From the NCBI GenBank assembly GCA_024734495.1, contig JALMQS010000089.1, positions 7,080,420 through 7,144,419 of the forward strand: DNA of 64,000 nt. The letters run 5' to 3'. The first letter of the stretch is position 1; every line of letters begins with the position of its first letter. This document shows, one piece after another, positions 24,601 to 37,289 of the stretch. This stretch comes from Forficula auricularia (lineage: Eukaryota; Arthropoda; Insecta; Dermaptera; Forficulidae). The position numbers and the translations under genes are program-made. The notes under the pieces were generated by a model. That model worked only from the letters and a program-made list of their open reading frames with translations. It was not told the DNA's origin and searched no databases.

Positions 24601-25295
24601 TTATATGAGAAGACTGGGAATTCCCTAATGGTTAATTTAATGTTAACAAATGTGGTATTTCATTAGTAACACGATGTCTACGATCCAATATCACGTGATT
24701 TAAAAGGAAAGTGTTAAATGACTAACGACCCGCCTTTTATATGTAATTATTAGTTGTACGAGAGAGAGAGAGAGGGAAAATAAAAGTATATTCGATTAGT
24801 TTGTTCTAATTATTTTAATATCAGTGAACTTTCCAATTGGTGATTGCCAATTTTCCATTTATGACGTGTTTTCTTACATAAACCCTGTTAAAAGATTAAA
24901 AAAATTTCTAGCCCTTGTCAAAGAAATATCTTTATACAACGTCATGAAAAAACATTAACTGGAGGGGGTATTTATAATTTATAATTCTGAATTACATATG
25001 ATACAAGTTTAATGCAAATTTCCACTCAAATACACAAAATAGATTTGACTATAATCTGTAAAGCTACATAAAAAATGATTATCATGACCTTTGAACACCA
25101 TGGGACTTTCACTTACCACGCTTTAATAACGAGTTGAGATTAAAATTAATAAATTATTAGAAGTAATATTAAAAAATATATAGTAATAGTAAAAGAGGAG
25201 AAACAGGTGAAATCACATATAAGACTCAATATGTTCTCTGCAAATTTTAGGGTTTTGATAATTATTATTATTATTATTTTTTTTTAATCAAACAA
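24601..25295. other. Gene-free AT-rich stretch
   Basis: It contains a GA microsatellite near 24761-24775 and an ATT run near 25262-25279. No gene. Confidence 0.45.
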
Positions 25296-25570
25296 TTTAA
25301 GATAGAAAGTTGAAATTTTGCACAAAGGTGAAGTTTGTGAATAAAAACATAAGTGCTAAATTTCAGCTCATTAGCTACAATCGCTCAAGAGCTACCAATA
25401 TAAGATTTTTTCTGCATTTTTCATTCACTTCTGAATCAAGTAAGCCTAAAATTTTACTAGATTCTAGTTTAGGAAATTCTCAAATTTTGGCTAAAGAACG
25501 AACTTTTTACGATCTTCCGTTCTTGATTTATCATGGGTATTGGAATTCAAATAGATAGAAAAAGTATGAT
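25296..25570 (+). repeat. Dispersed repeat family G, clearest copy
   Basis: The order of blocks is 'agatagaaagttgaaatttt', 'gctaaatttcagctcatt', 'agctacaatcgctcaagagc', 'gcatttttcattcacttctg', 'gaacgaactttttacgat' and 'cgttcttgatttatcatggg'. Related blocks recur near 235, 9050, 22893, 24291 (inverted), 29366 (inverted), 35560, 36000, 37300 (inverted) and 52440. Copies are old and diverged. I see no coding frame shared between copies and cannot assign the family to a class. Confidence 0.75.
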
Positions 25571-26579
25571 TAAAAATGATTTCTAAATACCTTTTAAGCA
25601 TAAATAAAATTGAAAATTTTTAAAATGATTCAATACTCCGAACGCAGAGTTAATTATTTATTAAAAAGTATACTATAAATAATATTATAATAACATTTTG
25701 AAGGCATCAAAACTAAAATGTAATTTGAACCTGACACACTGGCTGGTGATTACTAAGGTTTTATGAAACACCTATAGAATGACTATGGAAGTACTTGTAA
25801 TCAAAACTTTGATTCTAGTGTACCAAATATACACCCCGTTTAAGTCCCGCATACCTAGGAACCTTCGACATCAATCATGCAAGGTTTAACTTTGCTCTGA
25901 CCTATAGAGGGTGAAACTTGTTAGTGTATCTTCTAGAAACCATTATCATTTAAAAAAGTCACTTGCTTATTGTAAGCACCAACGAGGGGCTTACATTGTA
26001 CAGTAGTTCATTTTCTCTCTCCCCATATTTCCTCATTGTGATAAATCTTCCATTCTTCCATCTTACTATTCAAATTTTATGGATTGAAATCCATTCAGAT
26101 CTAAACTAATTATATTCAAGAGGAATTAGTATCGTAATCACTTGACACCATTCTGATCATGCCTACTAATCCAGTAGTATAAGGCTAACTCCATGTGTCA
26201 ATCTCCGACCCACAAACCACACCATCGACGCACACGAGAGAGACCTTGGTGACCAAAACTCTTCGATTTCTAAATATGTTTGTCATTTAATACTTCAACA
26301 GATTCAAATCAGTCCCTATTATTATTCCTGTTATTAATATAATATATTTTCAACTATTCTTTCTTAGTAAATATTTAAATGTAAAATTACATTAGAAGAT
26401 CATTACAAGTGATGTAGTAATACATTAACATAACATTATTTTTATATACTTAGTACTTGAATTAACTTGCGTATGAATAAATAAAATACTTATTGACAGA
26501 TAGCTATTTTATTGATATCTATAATTTCGCAATCATATTCTATTTGGTCTTAGGAATGGCATAACTAGAATTATTTCCT
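25571..26579. other. Gene-free AT-rich stretch
   Basis: No supported feature. Confidence 0.4.
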
Positions 26580-26603
26580 AGGATGGGCCCTGGAGCCCAT
26601 CCT
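26580..26603. repeat. Perfect GC-rich hairpin
   Basis: AGGATGGGC and GCCCATCCT form a perfect 9-bp stem around a 6-nt loop, in an otherwise AT-rich neighbourhood. There is no T-run after it and no gene beside it, so it has no evident role. Confidence 0.6.
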
Positions 26604-26984
26604 TTATGTTACATCGCTAAAAAATGAATTGTTCGAATTATTTTGGGGATTTCTTGAGTTCTAGTTACGCAAAAAAGTATTAGCAAGCTTTTTTTTTGTT
26701 CATTATAGAATTGTTCTCACACTTTTCCTTTATATATGCTTATACCTTTTACATATGCCTTTATATATATTGCAATAGATATTAGATTTTTTTCAAATTC
26801 AAGAGCAAAACGACAAAATTAAAAAAAAATGTATGCCTATTTACTCATTTTTTGCGATATTTTGATATCACGATAAAAACATAAATACATGCATAGTTTC
26901 TTTGATTGAAAATATTTTATTAAAAAAGTTTCTAAATTTAAGGTCAAAATTTCGAAGATTTTAGTAGAAATAATTTTATATTGC
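26604..26984. other. AT-rich stretch before the tRNA-like pair
   Basis: No gene. From about 26905 the text 'tctaaatttaaggtcaaaat' is repeated near 27288, so the two tRNA-like copies lie in a diverged direct duplication of about 350 bp. Confidence 0.45.
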
Positions 26985-27056
26985 TTATCAGGGGGTGTTC
27001 ATCCCCACCTGAGAACCAACATCCTTTCAGGTCAGTTGATCTAAACCCTGAGATAA
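26985..27056 (-). repeat. tRNA-like inverted-repeat element, copy 1 (decayed)
   Basis: It begins TTATCAGGGGG and ends CCCTGAGATAA, short inverted ends. The inside shows a decayed form of the Pol III B-box hairpin that is clearer in copy 2. It belongs with the elements at 27342, 54692, 60650, 60912 and 61309. Confidence 0.5.
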
Positions 27057-27341
27057 AAATCTCTTCGACTTGAAATATAAATATAAGAAAAGCCAAAATT
27101 CTTCACTCCACTCAATTCAAGTGGAACAGCAAAAAATAAAGCTTAACTGAAAAAAGTTTTCGGCTGCGGACCATTCATTAATTTAATAAATCGAAAGAAT
27201 TAAGTATCTTTTTGTGAAAATTAGATGGTAAATTTTTTCAAAAAATCAACTAGATGACTGAAACCAGAATAATATTATTAAGAAAGATTCTAAATTTAAG
27301 GTCAGAATTTCAAAAAGTTTAATAAAAATAATTTTATATTG

Positions 27342-27425
27342 TTTATCAGAGGGCGTTCATCCCCTCAGGAGTTGAACCTGAGAACCAACATGCTTTCCGA
27401 GCAATTGTTCTAACCCTTGAGATAA
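27342..27425 (-). repeat. tRNA-like inverted-repeat element, copy 2
   Basis: The ends are TTTATCAGAGGG and CCCTTGAGATAAA. On the minus strand a hairpin CTCAGG...CCTGAG holds 'ggttcaactcc', matching the Pol III B-box GGTTCGANNCC except for one base. 27190-27228 and 27430-27470 around it are inverted copies of each other ('cgaaagaattaagtatcttt'). Confidence 0.6.
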
Positions 27426-27867
27426 ATCATCTAATTTTCAAAAAAAAGATACTTAATTCTTTCGATTTAAAAAATATTTTATAAAAAAAATTAAATATAA
27501 GTATTGTTCAATACAATTAAAAATATCATGAGAGTTAATTTTATGATTACACTTGCTAGAAAACTATAATATCATTTTTACTTTTTACTTGGTACCTACT
27601 ACGTCAAGTAATCTACTATTATTTTTTGTTAGTAAAATACTTTTTTAAATGTTGTTCATTATGTAATTATTGTTATGTAAATTTGATTCATTTGGGCATA
27701 ATAAAATAATTTTTCAGAAATACAAGGATGTATCATGGCTTAAGAAGCTGCACCTTTTCGGTGCGCTCCCTCTTGCATCGTTGTCTTTAAAAACCAAAAA
27801 AATTATCCTTAATCCTCACAAAGTGAAATTATGGGGAATAAAAACATCTTGTCAATAATGAAATAAA
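27426..27867. other. Gene-free AT-rich stretch
   Basis: No supported feature. The 62-residue frame at 27670 has no visible domain. Confidence 0.4.
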
Positions 27868-28056
27868 TTGAAGGAGACAATAAAAGAGTGTGTCTTCTGC
27901 TGGAATTATAAATTTTTATTTATTTATAACGAGACTATAGTTTCGAGGGCTTTGCCCTCTTCATCAGTCTATTACAATGGATTCACAGGAATTAATTTAT
28001 TGTCTCCTTCAATATATACAAATTCTGCTACTCTCGGCAAAAAACACTTTCAATTT
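27868..28056 (-). mobile_element. Hammerhead-like fold-back element 2
   Basis: It is 189 bp and has inverted 'ttgaaggagacaataaa' near both sides. On the plus strand the right part reads 'ctgctactctcggcaaaa' then 'actttcaattt', the same terminus as in the elements at 50135-50541 and 61571-61712. It is flanked by 11-bp near-repeats (27857-27867 and 28057-28067, 9 of 11 identical). The minus strand carries the hammerhead-like motif at 27933-27967. The 89-residue open frame over it is not a gene. Confidence 0.75.
27933..27967 (-). ncRNA. Hammerhead-ribozyme-like motif
   Basis: Core CUGAUGA (27961-27967), one extra A, stem GAGGGC/GCCCUC with loop AAA, then GAAAC, a UAUA loop and GUC. The AC/GU pair gives a 2-bp stem III, and GUC is the classic hammerhead cleavage triplet. 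The extra base before stem II departs from the standard fold. Confidence 0.45.
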
Positions 28057-28067
28057 AGTGATATAAA

Positions 28068-28531
28068 TGAAAAAAATCATCCCTTTTTATTAGTTTCATT
28101 TCTCTGGAATGAGTTTAATAGAGTAGTTCATGTTTAATGTTTTTGCTTCTCATAGAAGCGGTTCTAGAGGTGTAATGTTTTTTTTCAACCAGCCGCGATA
28201 TTTCTTGAAATATTTCTTCAGCACAAAAAGACACCAAAGAAATTTATATCTTTTTGCTCGAGATCAGAGATAGACCGGGCCGGAATTTGTTAATTATTTG
28301 AAACAGTATACTTTAATAAAGAAGAAAAAAAAATTCCAACGAAATCCGGATCTGTACATCATTCCAGGTAGATATTGTTAGATTCCATTTAATTTATTAT
28401 TTTACTGTTTTACAATGATTATCTCATCAAACGATTACAAGCATTTCTTTCTAAGTTGTCAACAAAAGCAGACAACATTGAAGGATTTCCCAGGATATTA
28501 TTAACAAGAGAAATCTTTTCAGAGCACCTAG
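28068..28531. other. AT-rich stretch upstream of the candidate exon
   Basis: No gene recognised. Pyrimidine-rich words near 28511-28519 could serve the acceptor proposed at 28530-28531. Confidence 0.35.
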
Positions 28532-28820
28532 CCGAGAGTGAGGATCGCTGGAAAAGAATATGCGCTTGTAAAAGTTTCCAAACAATTACTCATTCAAGAA
28601 CAACCCCTTGCTATATTCAATAATGACCAGCACCTGCCTGTAGACACAATGGTATACACCCTGATACACCGGTTAGGCTTAGATTCTTGTAGCAACAAGT
28701 CTCAGGAGACTTTTAAAGTTCATAGCTCCATCTACCAATTTGAGTTGGATCAAGAATTGGATCTGCCGAAACGGTTATTTTTTCAAGAATGTCCCTTGTT
28801 TCTTAAAAAAGCTGTCAAGT
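28532..28820 (+). CDS. Candidate internal exon, unknown protein
   Basis: This stretch is clearly less AT-rich than its flanks and is open in one frame for 96 codons plus one base. It follows an AG at 28530-28531 and stops just before GTGAGT at 28821-28826, a textbook donor. In the same frame a stop codon covers 28529-28531, so an exon must begin after it. The product would have a mixed, protein-like composition (Leu-, Lys-, Gln- and Asp-containing, two Cys, no low complexity). I recognise no family. The pyrimidine tract before the acceptor is short. It could be an exon of a host gene, a fragment of a transposase, or a pseudogene. Confidence 0.35.
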
Positions 28821-28826
28821 GTGAGT

Positions 28827-29033
28827 GGGGATCAGTATTTTTTTATCTATCATTCAAAAAATTATTTTATATAGAAATCAAAATGATTTTCATCAAAAAT
28901 ACTCAAACTAAGCTAATTTAATGATTTTTTTTTACAATTTTTTTAAATCAAAGGGTTGCAAAGTAAGAGGGGGGCTAGTTTGCGAGCTATATTGTAGGTC
29001 AAGGCACGAGTCTGAAGTGTCAAAATAAAAATA
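28827..29033. other. AT-rich stretch after the candidate exon
   Basis: If the exon is real this is intron. Nothing else is recognised. Confidence 0.35.
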
Positions 29034-29260
29034 AATAATCAGGCCAAGTCGGACAACCGAGGGTTCTGTAACTTGTAAGTCCCAAAATAGTTGAGATATC
29101 AAATTCGTTTTAAACTGACGTTGATAAGGAAAAATGGAATGAAAGAATTTCCGCAATTTTTCAAAATTTTAAGTTAAATAACTTCTGATAGAAATACTTC
29201 ATCTCTATAATTTTTTTTGATCCCACTGGAAATTCGACCCTCCCCATAATAATCATTCGA
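29034..29260 (+). repeat. Dispersed repeat family D copy
   Basis: 'aggccaagtcggac' and 'gagggttctgtaac' are followed by 'caaattcgtttt' and 'aattttaagttaaataactt'. This is a decayed relative of 54955-55190 and of the short copies at 32434 and 63345 (inverted). I recall the motif GGCCAAGTGCGAGTCGGACT as widespread in insect genomes but cannot name its class with confidence. Confidence 0.55.
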
Positions 29261-29365
29261 TTAAAATTTAAATACGAATTTTGTTTAAAATTAACATGTT
29301 TATAAGATTTTTAAATATCTATTCAACTGTACTTTACTCAATTGGGTTCCGGGATTTTTTTTCAG

Positions 29366-29560
29366 CATTTTAAGTTTGAGAAAATAAGAAAAAATGTCGA
29401 TTGTTTTATGGAAAAGCTTGTTATAGCCAATGAACTGAAATATGACATTAAGTTTGTATTAATAAACTGCACGTATGTGTCAAGTTTCAATTTTCTAGAT
29501 GAGATTGTACACAAGTAAAAAAATTCTAAAATCACCAAAATTTGCTTAGAGCTTATCAAG
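29366..29560 (-). repeat. Dispersed repeat family G copy (first half)
   Basis: Read on the minus strand: 'agaaaattgaaacttgacac', then 'catatttcagttcattggct' and 'aacaagcttttccat', in family G order. The 65-residue frame here is a by-product. Confidence 0.5.
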
Positions 29561-32433
29561 TTCCGAACATTTCTTACAATATGTTATATTGCTTGTTGAA
29601 TCTTTGATGGCCAGGTTGAAAAAAATCAAGTATTATTTTGGGTTGTATCTCTTATGGTGAAATTGGAACGTTTTAACAAATTCTTTAATTATTCCTTGTG
29701 TAGTAAATCAGAATGAATTATCGAGTTCAATATTTGCAAGGACAGTAACGAGTCTTGGAAAAGTCTTAAATTTTACCTAGCTCCAATCCAATTGTTTTTT
29801 ATAAGTATTCCCGATTGTTTGGATTCTATAAGTCATTCGATAAATATCCAAATAATTGTTTATCAAATTCCAAGGTTAATTCTTCTGTTATTAATTATTC
29901 GAATACACATACCTATCTAAAGCCCACATTGTTATCCTTTCGACATCATCTAAATATCTATTGTCCAAATGAATAGCACCTAATTCTTAATCTAATCCTT
30001 CCTACTAGGCTTGTGTGTTTTTGTCGTTTGTCCAATTTATGATAATATATAATATACATTCAAACAGAGAGATTTAAAGAAGATGTATTACGTTAAGTAA
30101 CTGAAATCTCTTGAATTCTACATCATTAAAAAGAATTCGTTCCGATGAACTTCCCTTGGAATGATACAAAGCGGTTGACCAGGGCTCTATTCATTACCCG
30201 TTGAATTCAGTTCAAGGCTCTATTCTAATTTATACAATTCTTTATGCTTAAACTACTGGATACATAAACATGATTTGAGCTTAATCTGACGAGGGTTCAA
30301 TCTACTTCCGTGTCTAAGCCTAGACATAATTTGTCTAAAAAAAGATGAAGCTAATCAGCGGTGTTCTATTGTTTATAACAAGAAGAGAATCAATTAAGCT
30401 GAACCTGACTGGAAATAAACGCCTATTTAACAAATAATGAATGTTAATTATTATGGATAATTGCAGAGAATGTTATTGTCTTAAATGTTTTAATGTAGTT
30501 ATTAAAGAAGAAAAAAGACGGTAAAGTAATCATATTTACTTAAAACATTACAAGGAAGAAAAGAATTATATTTAAAAATCTCGGTATGCACTAAAAGCAG
30601 GCTGACTATGTGTGCGACAAAAAATATTATCTCACAAAGTTTCGAAGAACCATTCTTCTTTAAATAATGAAGCAAACCGAAAACTTTAATGTAGAATACA
30701 AAGAACCAACGAAGGAGTGGAAGTGATACGCTCTTGTAAAAAATATAGCTCAGATAATAAATTTGAAAAAAAAAGTGAAAAAAATTTAATACTTCTTTAT
30801 ATAAGAATTCAACAAATTCATTCCAAGCAACATTCATAATTCATTTGACGCCCTCAGTCTAATCTTTTGGAATGACTTTACAAGTATTTGAAAACGACTT
30901 AAAAAAACTACAAGTCAAAACCTTGTATATTTTGATTTAAATATTTCATGAAAAATGTCTAATCTAAGTGGTTTCTACTCATATACTAAAAGAATTAAAG
31001 CTTCAAAATTTACACAAAATACAAAAATTGATTTAGTGGTTGCATTAAGATTAAAGCCCAAAATATTTATACAGCCATTTAAAATTTCTCTGGTGATGAT
31101 AGTGCGAAATTCTTTTATTCCTTCTTTCTTTGTCGGAAAAAACTAGAATTGGGTCAACTTCATACGATATAGTGGTAGCCTGATTGTCATTACTAGCATT
31201 ACACGTTGCTGTTGTGATATTGTTTTCAATATCCTGTTAACGTAATAAATATATAAATATATAAGTAAAACATGTTGAAATCACCCTTAGGTTTTGGAAG
31301 CTAATCAATTTGTGGCGCGGTTAGTTCTTGCTTGGGTCTAAGTTGTTGAAATATTACAGCCGCCTCTAACTTAGTCTATTGCTATCGCCCCAGTAAAATC
31401 GATTGGTATTACCAAATGGAAAATCTATTTAAAGTCTCACTACTCGAATTTTGAATTCTAAACCTCAAAATAAAATATCGGTTTCTTATTATCTGTTTAT
31501 GTTTATAAATTTGTTTTTCAGGTGGTGTTCTAGTTGTTGTTTGTTATTGTATTGTCAGCATTTTGATCAGTTGTAATTTCTTAATGTCAAAACACTTGTT
31601 TTACTAGGTATGATATCTCAACAACAGAAACTTTGTTTTGGCTGGGAGAAGCATCGCTTGTTAGCATCAGAGCTTCAGCAAGATAAATGTATAAAATCAG
31701 AAAAAAAATTGATTATGGGAAACAAATGAACGGAAATTTTTTACACATGTTTATGTATCTATTATAAGCTGCAATTTTGCGCCAAGCCATTTGATAACAA
31801 AATAATTGCCAAATAACTAAAATTTGCTGAAAAGATTGCATTTTCTTGATAAAGTTAAGTATAAATACAATATTGATAGTTAAGATCTTATAGAAAAGTC
31901 GTTAATACCTATAATAACAAAACACGAAATCAGATTTTAAGGTGAAATCTAACACATGTTTAGACATTGTTAGTTAATTGAAAACTAAGAATAGATTTTT
32001 CGATCTCCATTATTGAAATTAATACAACTTACGTATTGTATAAAAAACACAACATTTCAACCGGTTATCTACATATACAGTAGAATATAATATAATCTTT
32101 CGGTGGTGATTATTTAAAAATTTAACAATCTTTTAATAAAAAAAAATTAATAAAATTTTGAATATCAAAACGAGAGATTTTTAGTTTATATATATGTGTG
32201 TGTGTGTCATTCATGCATCCATTCTCCACCCATATCGCCGATAGATTTGTATTTTCAAAACGCCGCAGGGGTCTCCTTTTAAGAAACAGCCGCACCTTTC
32301 GAAAGCACTCCCGACGACTTTCACCGATCCAGAAGAAAAAAATAAAAACACCAAACCTTTTTTTAAATCTATACATAAATTAATATATAAAACGTTTCGG
32401 CCTTTTCTTATTGTCTGAAAAATATTACGAAAA
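29561..32433. other. Gene-free AT-rich stretch
   Basis: The 111-residue minus frame at 30502-30837 is Phe-, Tyr- and Leu-rich, as expected from AT-rich random sequence, and has no domain. A short TG run lies near 32194-32207. Near 32389-32400 the text 'aacgtttcggcc' is another GAAACG-type word. The overlapping frames on both strands at 32122-32474 are not convincing genes. Confidence 0.4.
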
Positions 32434-32475
32434 CGCGGCCAAGTGCGAGTGGGACTTGCTATAGAAAGTTCCATA
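32434..32475 (+). repeat. Short family D copy
   Basis: 'gcggccaagtgcgagtggga' followed by 'gttccatactt' matches the start of the family D repeat at 54955. Confidence 0.6.
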
Positions 32476-35400
32476 CTTGATAAATATTATACATGTATAA
32501 TGTATAATGTATATATTATAATTGACTGAGAGATTCTTATTTATATGTAGTTTACGATGATTTTTTTAATGTTACTCTCTGCAAAATACCGATATAGGTA
32601 CAATAATTATCATTACAAATAAAAACAGGTGAATTTTTTCAATTTTTAAAAATTTGGTCTCTTTCAAAATTAAAACATCACTAAAGAGTATCTTATTTCG
32701 TTACACTAGTAAGTTTAGGTAGATTAAGAATAATTTAAAGGCCGAATCAATGATCTTATTAAATATCTTTAATCCTCTTTAATAGATATATATGTTTTAT
32801 GTTAGAAAGGATTTCCCTATCGAAAGTCAGAACTCACGACGTTTCGACAACTAGTTCTGGGGTCGTTTTTAAGTACTGAGGGCTTATAGAGGCTTTCGAA
32901 TTCGAATCTGCCAACAACGTTCGATGTGTTTATCTCATTAAAAACGTGCAATATAGTTGGTTTCAGCCGAAACTTCTCTTCTGATAAAGTAATACATTAT
33001 TTATATCTAAACTCTGAAATGTATGCATTAAAGTCACCCAGTTAATAATGTTTAACTCATAGTCCATAATGCTCTACTAAGTTCACCAATGATTAATTAA
33101 TTTAAAATATGATTATAGGTAAAAAAAATTCTCATCTAGAATCTGAATTCCAAGGAAATTTAATTTATCCTAGAATCATCACTCAAGTACTTTAAATACT
33201 TTTGTCAATGTTTTGTATTTATTTATTCACTTGGCATATGTATTATGTTATTTAATATGTATTACCTATATGGGTAGTCACTGACAAGACGTCAATGGAT
33301 TGTTAAAGACACAATGCATTTAAGCTATTATCAGATAAAATTCATTATTTATTTTAATAAATGTGAATTAAGTAGCCACTAATAATTAAAATAAATGACT
33401 TGACAATACGTAAATAGTAAGCTCAAGGATTTTTTTGTTTGTTCCAAAAATTATTCCGCATCCATAAGAAGATAAATCCCTCTAAATCTCTGATTCAGCA
33501 ATTAATATTATACATTTCAAAATAAGTGATTAAATAACAGTTATAATTTATTCACTTAAGGCTTTTTCGTATTTAATTAAATTAAAATCCTTTTTTCATT
33601 TGTTTCGCCTTAATTATTGGGAAATTTTTTGGTTATTAGTTCTAAAATATATTTATTCACAACAAAATACCACCTTGAGCTGTAATTGGGAATTTTTTTT
33701 ACTATTCAAAATGAAGAAAAATCTAAAATAATTTAAATTTAAATAGTGTGGGGATTACTAGGTTCTTCGATCCCTCAAGGTATCGATGTCGCTGCTGTAC
33801 TAAATCAATCCAGTGAGGCGCTTTATTAGTATCAGTAATGCAAATTTGATGACCAGAGCGAGAGAAAGAGGAAACTGTGTATTACTGTCCGATTCATTTA
33901 CTTTTGGCTCTAAATTATTGGATTATTAATTGAATAAATAAATATTATATTTCGAAATAATAAAATCCGCATTTAGAGGTTTTCTATTTTTTCTGTTTTT
34001 GTAATACCCACAGGTAAATGACGTAATTTTTATTCCAATAGAATGTGAGATAAGTTAACATTTACCAGTAAATCATGCTGATAAGGATTTGTGTTTGACT
34101 AAATTACAAATAATAATCTTCAAAGTTTATTTACTACTTATTCAAATTTTTATACGAATCTCAGTTAGATATTATTTTATATTATTACGGTTAATGGCCC
34201 TGGCATGTTGAGAGTACTGAATCAATTTGATTTAAGTAAAATGTAGCACAATTGGTTCCTAGTCGTGTTGCGTGCATCTCACTGAGATTGATTGAGGAGA
34301 CCTAAAGAGCCTATGCTATTTATCGGGACAACATGGGATATAGTAAATTCAATTTCACTCGACTGAGTTATTTTATTATTCTAACTGAACTTGTCTATAA
34401 TATATGACTTCCCCTTAAGTACTCTGCTATATTAAAATTTATTTTAAAATATGCTCGTCATTGATGTGATTTGAAAATAAATAAATAAATAATTAAAGCG
34501 AAAGAATATAGAGGCCCATCTTAAATTCGAGAAACTTTTCTTTTACAAAAGATTCAAAATATATGGGGTTACTGTCTCCCAAAAGTTAAACTAGTACCCT
34601 CAATAATATTAAAATTTAAAGTAAAAAATAAAATAATGCTAAGTGATATTAAATTTTATAAAAATAAAATAATTTACATTAAGGTTATTTCAAAACAGTT
34701 TTAAGCACTTTTTAACCATGTTGATGTTTGTCATCAGCAACATCAATTGTATCTAAAAGTGATAAGAGCCGCACTACACAAATTACTAATAAGAGCTCTT
34801 TCTAATTAAAAGTTCTACAAAAACTCAGTAGAGAAGGATTTGCGATTCTTAATTTTCTCAAGAACCAGTAATGACAGAACCAACCAGAATTTAATTAATA
34901 TTATATATAAAAAATCAATTATTACGTTATTTTGCTGCTTTCAAATAATATCTAAAGTTTTATTTGTCTGTCCGATTCTTTATTCTTATCCTCCCATTTA
35001 TTTAATAAAAATAAAATTTTAATATTTAATATTCAATATTAATTTATGAGATGTTGAATTTTTTAAAGCTACACAAATTATACATTCTTATTTAGATTCA
35101 TATGTCAGAAATTTTCACGAATTTTATATTTTCTTGCCTTAAATTTGTTAAAATAATCATATAGCTAAATGAATAGATGAAGAAAATTCATTGAACTTGT
35201 AAATTTTTTCAATTAATTAATACAAATGATCAGTATTTATGGATCTATAAAATTTTTGAATTTTTTATTATATATTTATATAAGTATTTTATAGACTAAT
35301 CAACAACCCACAGGGCACTGAATTGCTAATGGTGATTTGCTTATATGGTGATTTGTGGGAGAAATCTTCAACTGAATCATCTTGAAAAAGACAGACCTTG

Positions 35401-35559
35401 AAAATTTTCCTATTGATCCTTCTTGACCTTTACCCACGATAAATTTATTTATTTTTAACAATTTGAATATTTTTTCTAAACTGGATCACTATCAATTCAT
35501 GATCATTTATTATAGATTTCGAATCAGATGAACGTTCCTATAAATTAATAAATTTAAAT
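32476..35559. other. Gene-free AT-rich stretch
   Basis: No supported gene. At 32838-32868 the text 'cgacgtttcgac' precedes 'aactagttctggggtcg', another stem followed (on the minus strand) by GAAACGTC. About 33740-33860 is less AT-rich but has no open frame. Confidence 0.4.
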
Positions 35560-36110
35560 ACATTTTGAAATTTTTATTAGAATTTTATAGCAATATTGGA
35601 AAAAATTGAGAAAAGTTTTTTTAAGGCTCGATATGCATGATCTCAGCAAATTTAATGATTTGGCAACATTATGACAGTTTTGAAAAATAAAGCTGTGAGT
35701 GATGGCTAAAAAGGGAAAGCTAATTAATTCAAAGTTGGGTGTCAAATTTCTGCTCATTAATCAAGAGCCTTGATTTTTTCTGACTTTCTGCATTTTTTTA
35801 TCCTTAAACTTCCGAAGCCAGAAAGTTTAAAATCAGTACTTTGCAATAAAAATACAAGCATTTAACATCAGAACGCAATTTCTATAAGCTTCTATTCTTG
35901 TTTCATCATATTAACAGAGATTTTATTAAAAAAAATTAGAGGAAAATGTATAACTTTTTCAAGACTGGTACTCTCTCGCAAAATTTCGGTGATTTGACAA
36001 TATTTTATCAGCAAATAGAGCTTGAATTAGAAATCTGAAACTTGGCGCAAAAGTGAGGATTATTGGTACACTGTTATGCCAAATTTCAGCTCAACTATTT
36101 TCCAAACCAA
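35560..36110 (+). repeat. Two family G copies
   Basis: About 35560-35870 contains 'gtcaaatttctgctcatt', 'ctttctgcattttttta' and 'ttccgaagccagaaagttt'. About 36010-36105 contains 'gaaatctgaaacttggcgc' and 'ccaaatttcagctcaac'. Both match family G order on the plus strand. Confidence 0.55.
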
Positions 36111-37289
36111 TTATAATTCAATTATAATGTTAATTATATTCAAAGCTTAGTGGAATCCCCTATAACAATATTTTTAGTAAATTACTAGAATTGAATTTTG
36201 TTACGGATTAATTTTTTGGAGTTCGAAGTACAATTTCCTTATATTTATTTGAAATAACTCTAGTGTTCTATTAAATTTCTATCCTCTAGTGATGATTTAA
36301 ATTTCAAATTGATATTTATACTATATATAGGCAGGGTCGTAGGTAAGGGGGTGGTTTTAGGGGTTCAACACCTCCCACCCCCCATATATGACGGTTAAAT
36401 TTTTATTTTCATTTTCTTTTCGAACCACATCCTATTACTACATCGCTGTGTCTGAATTATATATATTATAAAAGCATTTTAATTTTGTTTTAACACACCT
36501 CCCCCATAAAAATCTATAGGTACTTATGCCACTGTATATAGGTATAGGTAATAGTTTCTTAAACATATCCATTTATGGTAGATATTTTCCCACAATTAAA
36601 AATCTACAAATGATTAAAATAATATAAAGACATTGCTGTAAATATGGACATTGGAAGGGAGTGTAGATTCAATGCCCAAATTATTGTAATAATAATATGT
36701 ATGTTTAAATTTGGAAAATAGAGAATAAACTCATTTTGTTTAAAAAAAAAAAAAAAATCATTTCAAATTATTTTCTTTTGCAAATCAAGTATAAATTAAT
36801 TTAAATTAATTATCACAACAAGATATTCCTTCACGCATTCTTTTTTAAGCAAAGTGTTCCTTAATCACCTTTGTAAAATGAAAAGCCAATAAACGTTACA
36901 TTGAACTTGGATTTCATTCCTTTTGCAGTTGCATTTTAATGTCCAATTAAAACGAATATAGATTAACAAGAAATCGCTTCCTTATCCTGTCCTGTCCGTT
37001 TAGTTCAATCCAATCTGAAGTGGTTCTGCCACAAAATATTTCTAATTACTTATTAAAAAATTCAAAAACAAATTAGAATACTATATCTACGTATAGAGAA
37101 AAAATCCAAGCAATTTAATGAACCATTGAATTAGATAGGTATGCATCCTTTTTCTGCTTCAGATCCTAGGAACTCGTGTACTGATGGACCAAACGGGAAT
37201 TTCAAGATTCAAGTACAATCAAAATAAAAACATGGAAATTACTCGGTACATTCCGCGAGCTAAGATTCGGACCGGGTTATTTGATTCAC
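36111..37289. other. Gene-free AT-rich stretch
   Basis: It contains an A-run near 36742-36755. No gene or clear repeat. Confidence 0.4.

Noticed and set aside
30502..30837. 111-residue minus-strand open frame
   Set aside because: Its Phe, Tyr, Leu and Lys bias fits random AT-rich DNA. No domain, splice sites or neighbour support it.
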